Positions 30,601 through 32,189 of a stretch of DNA of 32,189 nucleotides are shown piece by piece. The notes under the pieces were generated by a model. It ran no database searches. It saw nothing but the letters and a program-made list of their open reading frames with translations, and was not told the origin of the DNA. Source of the stretch: a virus; the IMG/VR virus record IMGVR_UViG_3300007038_000005, positions 1 to 32,189 of that record; one strand, 5' to 3'. Every line of letters starts with the position of its first letter. The first letter of the stretch is position 1. Both the position numbers and the translations under genes were made by a program.

Positions 30601-31882
30601 CCAGGTCGGATCTCTGCTTACCAGCCTCCATCTTTTCTTCGGAAGGACGAGAAGAAGGCTTAGGCTGCTCGTCCTCGGCGGGCTGCTCGTCCTCGGCGGG
30701 CTGCTCGTCCTCGGCGGGCTGCTCGTCCTCGGCGGGCTGCTCGTCCTCGGCGGGCTGCTCGGTGTCAGTCTCGTCAGTGGTCTGTGGGCGGCCAAGTTTT
30801 TGAGGCTGGTCAGTACCCTTTTTTCCACCCTCGCGGGTCTTCTCGCCGCCGCCTCTACGGCCACCAAGGATCTGGGCCGCTGTCGAGAACGCGCCACCAG
30901 CGGCACCGCCACCGAGTGCGGCGTTGGCCAGCTCATTGACCAGCTGATCAGACTTCTCTACTTCTTCAGGCGTCTGGGGGTTGACCATGATCCTGAACAT
31001 CTCAGGGTCCGCCTGAGATATCTGCATGGCCTGCTGCATCACCTCTGTGCTGGCCTCAACGCCCGCATCCTTTACGACCCTACGGACCCCCCTCTTGTTG
31101 GCCAGGGCGCCCACAAAGCGCTTTGAGAAGCTCTGTGCAACCTCGCTACCGAGCTTTCCGGGGACAGCAGAGTCGAGCATGCCTTGTGCGACGCCCGTAC
31201 CCCAGGCAGCTATAAGATCTACGTCTTTGCCTGGGTTCTCTTCTCGCTGCCGCTGTATGTTCTCGCCTGCCTGGAAAAGTGCAGAAGTCCCAACAGCACT
31301 GGCTGAAGCAGCCAGTGATGTACCACCGCTTAGTGCCGTGACGGCAGCGGCAGAAAACACTGCGCCCATTTCCGGCAAGCTCCTGGCTATCTGTCCAGTG
31401 ACATACCGGTAACCTGTTCTGAAGTCTTCAACATCTTCGTAGTCCTGAACGCCTTCAGGATACGACTCTGCAACGTTTTCAAAGTACTCGGAGGCTTCAT
31501 CGAGCCCCAAAGCCATAGAAGCCGAAGAGGCCGACATGGCTGCGCCTTGAGCCATGTCGCTGAAAAAACCACCCTCCAGCTTCTCTTCACGTTTTTGTTC
31601 TTCTGCCAGTACAGGCTCAGGCTCAGGTTGCAGGTCGCGGCCTTGCCTTCCACCGGCGGCACGCCCTGCTTCACCGGCCAGGCCGGGGGTTTCAACCGGC
31701 AACACCCCACGATCGAACATGGAGTCGAACTGGCCTACCTGGCCTGTTGAGCCTGGTCCTGTTCCTGAAGCTCCTCGGTCAAATACGGATTCAAAGCTGA
31801 CAGATTGCCCGCCAGAACCTTTCTTGGCCGCTTCAAGCGCGTCTTCACCGTAGTGATCTTCAGGTATGCCGGTATCTTTCAT
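21638..31882 (-). CDS. Giant polyvalent protein with helicase and metallopeptidase domains
   Basis: 3,414 residues. Residues about 100-335 are Gly/Ala-rich and hydrophobic (about 170-205), suited to membrane insertion. About 375-405 is an EQPAED repeat; 700-1160 is mainly charged coiled coil; 1350-1395 is an ETA repeat. About 1600-2120 is an SF2 helicase of strawberry-notch type: GTGLGKT (K1667), DEAH (D1771-H1774), TATP (about 1802), GGTGINLDD (about 2005) and QLLGRHDRAS (about 2037). HELVH (H2224, E2225, H2228), followed by NPYEFLAEAF, is the zincin domain common in phage polyvalent proteins. The last 700 residues are helical with hydrophobic stretches. Such proteins are typically packaged in the virion and delivered with the DNA to protect or prepare the phage genome; that is inferred here. 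The ribosome binding site is weak; the start lies 2 bases after the preceding stop, suggesting coupling. Confidence 0.85.
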   Translation of the reverse strand: MKDTGIPEDHYGEDALEAAKKGSGGQSVSFESVFDRGASGTGPGSTGQVGQFDSMFDRGVLPVETPGLAGEAGRAAGGRQGRDLQPEPEPVLAEEQKREEKLEGGFFSDMAQGAAMSASSASMALGLDEASEYFENVAESYPEGVQDYEDVEDFRTGYRYVTGQIARSLPEMGAVFSAAAVTALSGGTSLAASASAVGTSALFQAGENIQRQREENPGKDVDLIAAWGTGVAQGMLDSAVPGKLGSEVAQSFSKRFVGALANKRGVRRVVKDAGVEASTEVMQQAMQISQADPEMFRIMVNPQTPEEVEKSDQLVNELANAALGGGAAGGAFSTAAQILGGRRGGGEKTREGGKKGTDQPQKLGRPQTTDETDTEQPAEDEQPAEDEQPAEDEQPAEDEQPAEDEQPKPSSRPSEEKMEAGKQRSDLDDEIEKEASDLINEEGLTRKEAEKRAREIIDARRDAEEVGKPAQGEQTAEGEQALPMPEEQDEQGDQEGTSASGIDPDKLDVTAQTMRSSVPVYDDDGRFTGEYEAIDQGEDPVGEDEGFMDDAAVDAAETLNAAENKEAQRESLQIRTNARTGRKIARSRNTAMEEVFNDPELADTVDNYLKTMSQLNLALAAIETQKANAGDTTNQPDQASRIKEAQKESEDKASRFSERALASSQAAAQLREATTGANVVSGPSKNAVVGVLIGTPDITANQEIRQAAVSEGTAQELKTKLQESTERVRKQLAQVKKSDVVTKVKNDEQASKYVSETPDGGVMFGFPDSGVQEKRPRPSRAENLRRMEQRRGVTSTSPPADVQNTDLPGQKAMDERRLGQPPDETVTLSQAQKKKAQRAKRASKASTARKDRTKTVEQETDFAKGPAEQKRQQKEQERKEKKKQKKEEEKQAQRERQRRREDEIAKVMAPPRDRGEIDQEITATTKKLERANKAVESAEDELKQATNPVEKKKFEQAARRLDAAYSELTDARKELRAKDSELDKAERDVTSAENKLTRVIENSPNSNRDTELKAVYDTREKKKRLDGEKDQILNRIAKIQDKIAGIDPAGKVGAKAEDKKAKLSQARDKAADLNRYLATLARERDRAENFDPKQQKERYKQLVKQFAEEDKQEKEEKELSQSKTTTGGAKKRYEQSKSRTKYMKEVRNELLAAPKGILNKVMSTARAVVHAVREEKSPTYGEWVKIPESMLSKSDRTVLKGAIDKDGIMYIDGAYPARADTDTPKRREPVGVSSTGKEYFNVEDVVLLRPSRPGEPLSTNPSTGRVNREVRLKELGGVTIDPDYVDQLAAEITDSGLARGKRARDMAEQAINEVYRESSKSAPGRSGTPGSVRKARKKLAERNKKSAKQAEAEPTEPTETAETAETAETAETAETAESPEQATGETAESPEQATDEPPVVEEVSLDEELVRQFLEGEINKPSREQVDSQIKAVQERLKGQQALLAEIDAKEDAIQQQIDNAEYNEDGKPLIKVEVTQDHYIEGYETPLNLKVEKRNGKLVGLFSKIVKLRDEDIEPQAREYLRREYRQLKHLLSRGVARDIETLEGLKSKRPAVSSEGDKKGKAKKSDGESKKPVAEIPKEDAAEKIKAQSKKRPETSVVDVFEGTNPEPELPSLLSSMANALNEVQRKGVALATAALDARRKILSRNPDSAEKAGFAWLDGTGLGKTRQMLATMHYAVAREHSDAKEAGREPRPIALFVFGKEGDRNELQNQMLEPGGDLEALGGLEYMRKDPSGNGRYIFDSKYVKFYTYPQIGEAAAKKEEYAAVFFDEAHGYIRDEKLSTKSARAASDLKTDMRFFVTATPGEKVEQLRYMMRYMLAGEGQTEKQADSKFDAMSASPERMLREVARDGLVVSRHNQRIQEPAIIEADVPDGSSSSGGSKYYNKGKRLLENAKSKMDKVYAVEWMKIPTMVDQAVEDISKGRKTIAVFSFAGESKSFPGEGIPAEAFAAEVEKALKAQDLPSKTVKYFGTESNVDDGAVEMFRGTDPNRSEAHVFVMTDSKGGTGINLDDKTDGRPRHMIIAATMDSGINVEQLLGRHDRASTQYVPYTSFVSLPGVKADQDVRQNLMDSVNRVKNLSGLRNAETRGTPRDLNPPMYSLSTWHARRHTTKDPNDLRTGSRADNRVIAGLEPTGTSPRWLLRHIANEGTPAQKRLAKMMLEREDVTWPLIFPMSSAPDSSRFVDEQGNRLLGYYGPASSESPINAIYINETTPRQAAQTVMHELVHAQTARLVATNDRYAKELRGLMARVPTKVQEQFPNAMRNPYEFLAEAFSDPDLQQSLRGVNADTGERISLWTRFIDFVRKLVGLQTQSRSIMGSLVSATKVAEAEASPYLSDAARRALPEGLARRYQENDTKRTGLLTKALSFAEGKNEGLTREVFEKTLKGALQVSTFEQIKNASKDSFGGNVAYNAMVRFTDLVEKREGAVTQAMENFKREVLLPLDRFINNINQGGKKITAPMGLRGQKKEVTQQEALSALMNVSGIAGVDFSKPENHSSNVEVRRGRKGTSRKHSAQLWDEWKPVYDSMTKEGRQLYEDIANYFKRQRNKTERTIVGTYLDEVAPEDNGSWVNATKDEQRKKIKQLNGLKEEEISKLGLSRDDLGQLRKLLSPNRVSGAYFPLRRYGDKVITIKHEMKYDNEKQREELLSMYPGAEVNATKQTVTYKSVNRFETNPEAARFRDEALKDFPEEAVSPIMLAKDAGYFADQQINNQLVQRIAERIRSRSDGSTEQNKDAEYMVQQVSLAMMDLSPDQSYSAALRTRKGVIGASMDMRRVLANYGNAQSRYIASLNYSKRIRDAAVAMRDQASKEEERNPGLKSLGMTIVARHLTNQDRRAQDTFELSKTAQKMSDVGFLYYLGSASYNMVNATQPWMFGYPEMASRHGSAKAARYLNNAYKSTRGPIIGRLMKTGGTLTELKGMIPGMRQDFDATNLDIIHGDTGLLNNPSMPEDHRTLIDWMVKNNHIDVSLAQDMGRSGVTPRVNEDGSPRKMSRWEYLTDWMRMAPHLIEVMNRSTVAVASFDLEYDRVLERKGVDRGSATKAQKKEAYERARDYAVQTVKRTQFIYANYNAPRIMQNQMGRIMLMFMKHVQHVYAYMIGNAAKAASLVDTTAEERAESRSAIAHMTGMHIIAAGVVGGMPEPAKWMIQGTETILEALGLNEEDELDWETKVRNTMAEWLGPEAGQVFAKGAPTMLGVDLSNRVGIDSMLYYGRGPGTDWSDSGSVYRSVGETIGGPMASLLVTRPTRVIDYWQKGDYPRAIENMMPKGIKDGMATMRVANRGFTDGSGKQFASSDSLSPQEYFAMSMGFTPTTESTMYSARNVYYAIRGIERRKGRLYERAWTAKQIGGDYNAVLKDIAAFNEEYPSLAITWRSLQNSFKRRRESQQDRRNYSFVPERLEALYDENLKFIE
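27752..27823 (-). repeat. 9-bp tandem repeat in the giant gene (ETA repeat)
   Basis: Six perfect copies of CTCTGCGGT on the + strand (27752-27805) and two variants (to 27823) encode Glu-Thr-Ala repeats. A longer duplicated unit containing TGGCCTGCTCAGGCGA precedes it. It is a flexible linker just before the helicase part. Confidence 0.85.
30664..30757 (-). repeat. 18-bp tandem repeat in the giant gene (EQPAED repeat)
   Basis: Five perfect copies of an 18-base unit (GCTGCTCGTCCTCGGCGG on the + strand) encode Glu-Gln-Pro-Ala-Glu-Asp repeats. It separates the hydrophobic N-terminal region from the coiled coils. DNA-level identity points to recent expansion. Confidence 0.85.
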
Positions 31883-31884
31883 GG

Positions 31885-32189
31885 TTTACCTGTACTTACT
31901 GTACTGCTTCTGCCACCGCAGCATGAGTTGGCGTTGAAACTCCAACTGCGACTGTCTAGAATAACTTCCAAGCAGTTCTCTATTCAACTCAGTAGCCTTT
32001 GCTATAGCATCTCCACGTTCTGGAGTAGCCAGTATCTTATCAATCCTGCTTTGGATCTGCGGCGTGATCTCGACCTCTGTCTGAAAGGGCTGCTGGCCGC
32101 CTTGCTGGCCGCCTTGCTGGCCGCCTTGCTGGCCGCCTTGCTGGCCGCCTTGCTGGCCGCCTTGCTGGCCGCCTTGCTGGCCGCCTTGC
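31885..32189 (-). CDS. 3' end of a Gly/Gln-repeat protein (partial)
   Basis: About 100 C-terminal residues are in the window; the 5' end lies beyond it. The visible start is a perfect GGQQ repeat, then a helical, charged tail (PFQTEVEITPQIQSRIDKIL to RWQKQYSKYR). The stop (31887-31885) is 2 bases before the start of the giant gene, so they are in one operon. Position upstream of a probable virion protein suggests a structural role, for example an internal or tail component, but no family is recognised. Confidence 0.65.
32102..32189 (-). repeat. 12-bp tandem repeat at the window edge (GGQQ)
   Basis: Seven perfect copies of TTGCTGGCCGCC (+ strand) plus a partial copy run to the last base of the window. 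In the - strand frame they encode Gly-Gly-Gln-Gln. The true copy number is unknown because the array is cut by the window end. Confidence 0.9.

Noticed and set aside
21638-31882. N4-type giant virion RNA polymerase
   Set aside because: The size is similar, but visible motifs are a helicase (GTGLGKT, DEAH) and a zincin. I see no T7-like polymerase motifs.

Overview
The window looks like about 32 kb of a tailed, double-stranded DNA bacteriophage (Caudoviricetes-like). The reasons are the dense strings of small genes with ATGA-type overlaps, a complete phage-type replication set, strong AGGAGG-type ribosome binding sites, and a very large late-type gene on the opposite strand. I see no tRNA or rRNA, no integrase, no insertion sequence and no CRISPR array. 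Terminase, portal, capsid and RNA polymerase genes are not in the window. The host is probably a proteobacterium with a moderately high-GC genome. That is an inference from base composition and ribosome binding sites, and I would not name a genus.

Layout. (1) Positions 1-857 hold no gene. This AT-rich control region contains a 24-bp repeat carrying promoter-like sequence, an intrinsic terminator, four copies of a 10-bp motif, several inverted repeats, and a candidate operator/promoter just before the first gene. (2) Positions 858-4497 carry an HNH-type protein followed by about nine tiny overlapping genes, including an HTH protein and a small membrane protein. (3) Positions 4612-6380 carry an acidic coiled-coil-like protein, two small unknowns and a second HTH protein. 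(4) Positions 6432-12470 carry a MoxR-type AAA+ ATPase, a DUF3150-like protein, a metallopeptidase-like/VWA protein and three proteins I cannot name. This looks like a phage version of the MoxR-VWA chaperone systems. (5) Positions 12528-21337 are the replication and recombination block: family A DNA polymerase, a Cas4/RecB-like Fe-S nuclease, a VRR-NUC nuclease, an SNF2-type helicase, a coiled-coil protein, a zinc-binding protein that is probably the ssDNA-binding protein, and a primase-helicase. All of blocks 2-5 lie on the + strand. (6) Positions 21338-32189 lie on the - strand: a small HNH-like basic protein, a 3,414-residue polyvalent protein (hydrophobic N-terminal region, coiled coils, strawberry-notch-type helicase, HELVH metallopeptidase, long helical C-terminus) and the end of a Gly/Gln-repeat protein that runs off the window.

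How it fits together. The + strand block is probably early/middle: take-over, regulation and DNA replication. The - strand block is probably late: virion proteins, with the giant protein packaged and delivered into the host. The two blocks converge with no gap at 21337/21338. The only clear rightward terminator lies inside the opposite-strand gene.

Two features recur across the window. GC-rich perfect stem-loops without a U-run sit just after several stop codons and are followed by G-poor CA/CAC/CAT microsatellite spacers and a ribosome binding site. In-frame tandem repeats occur in linkers of at least five proteins.
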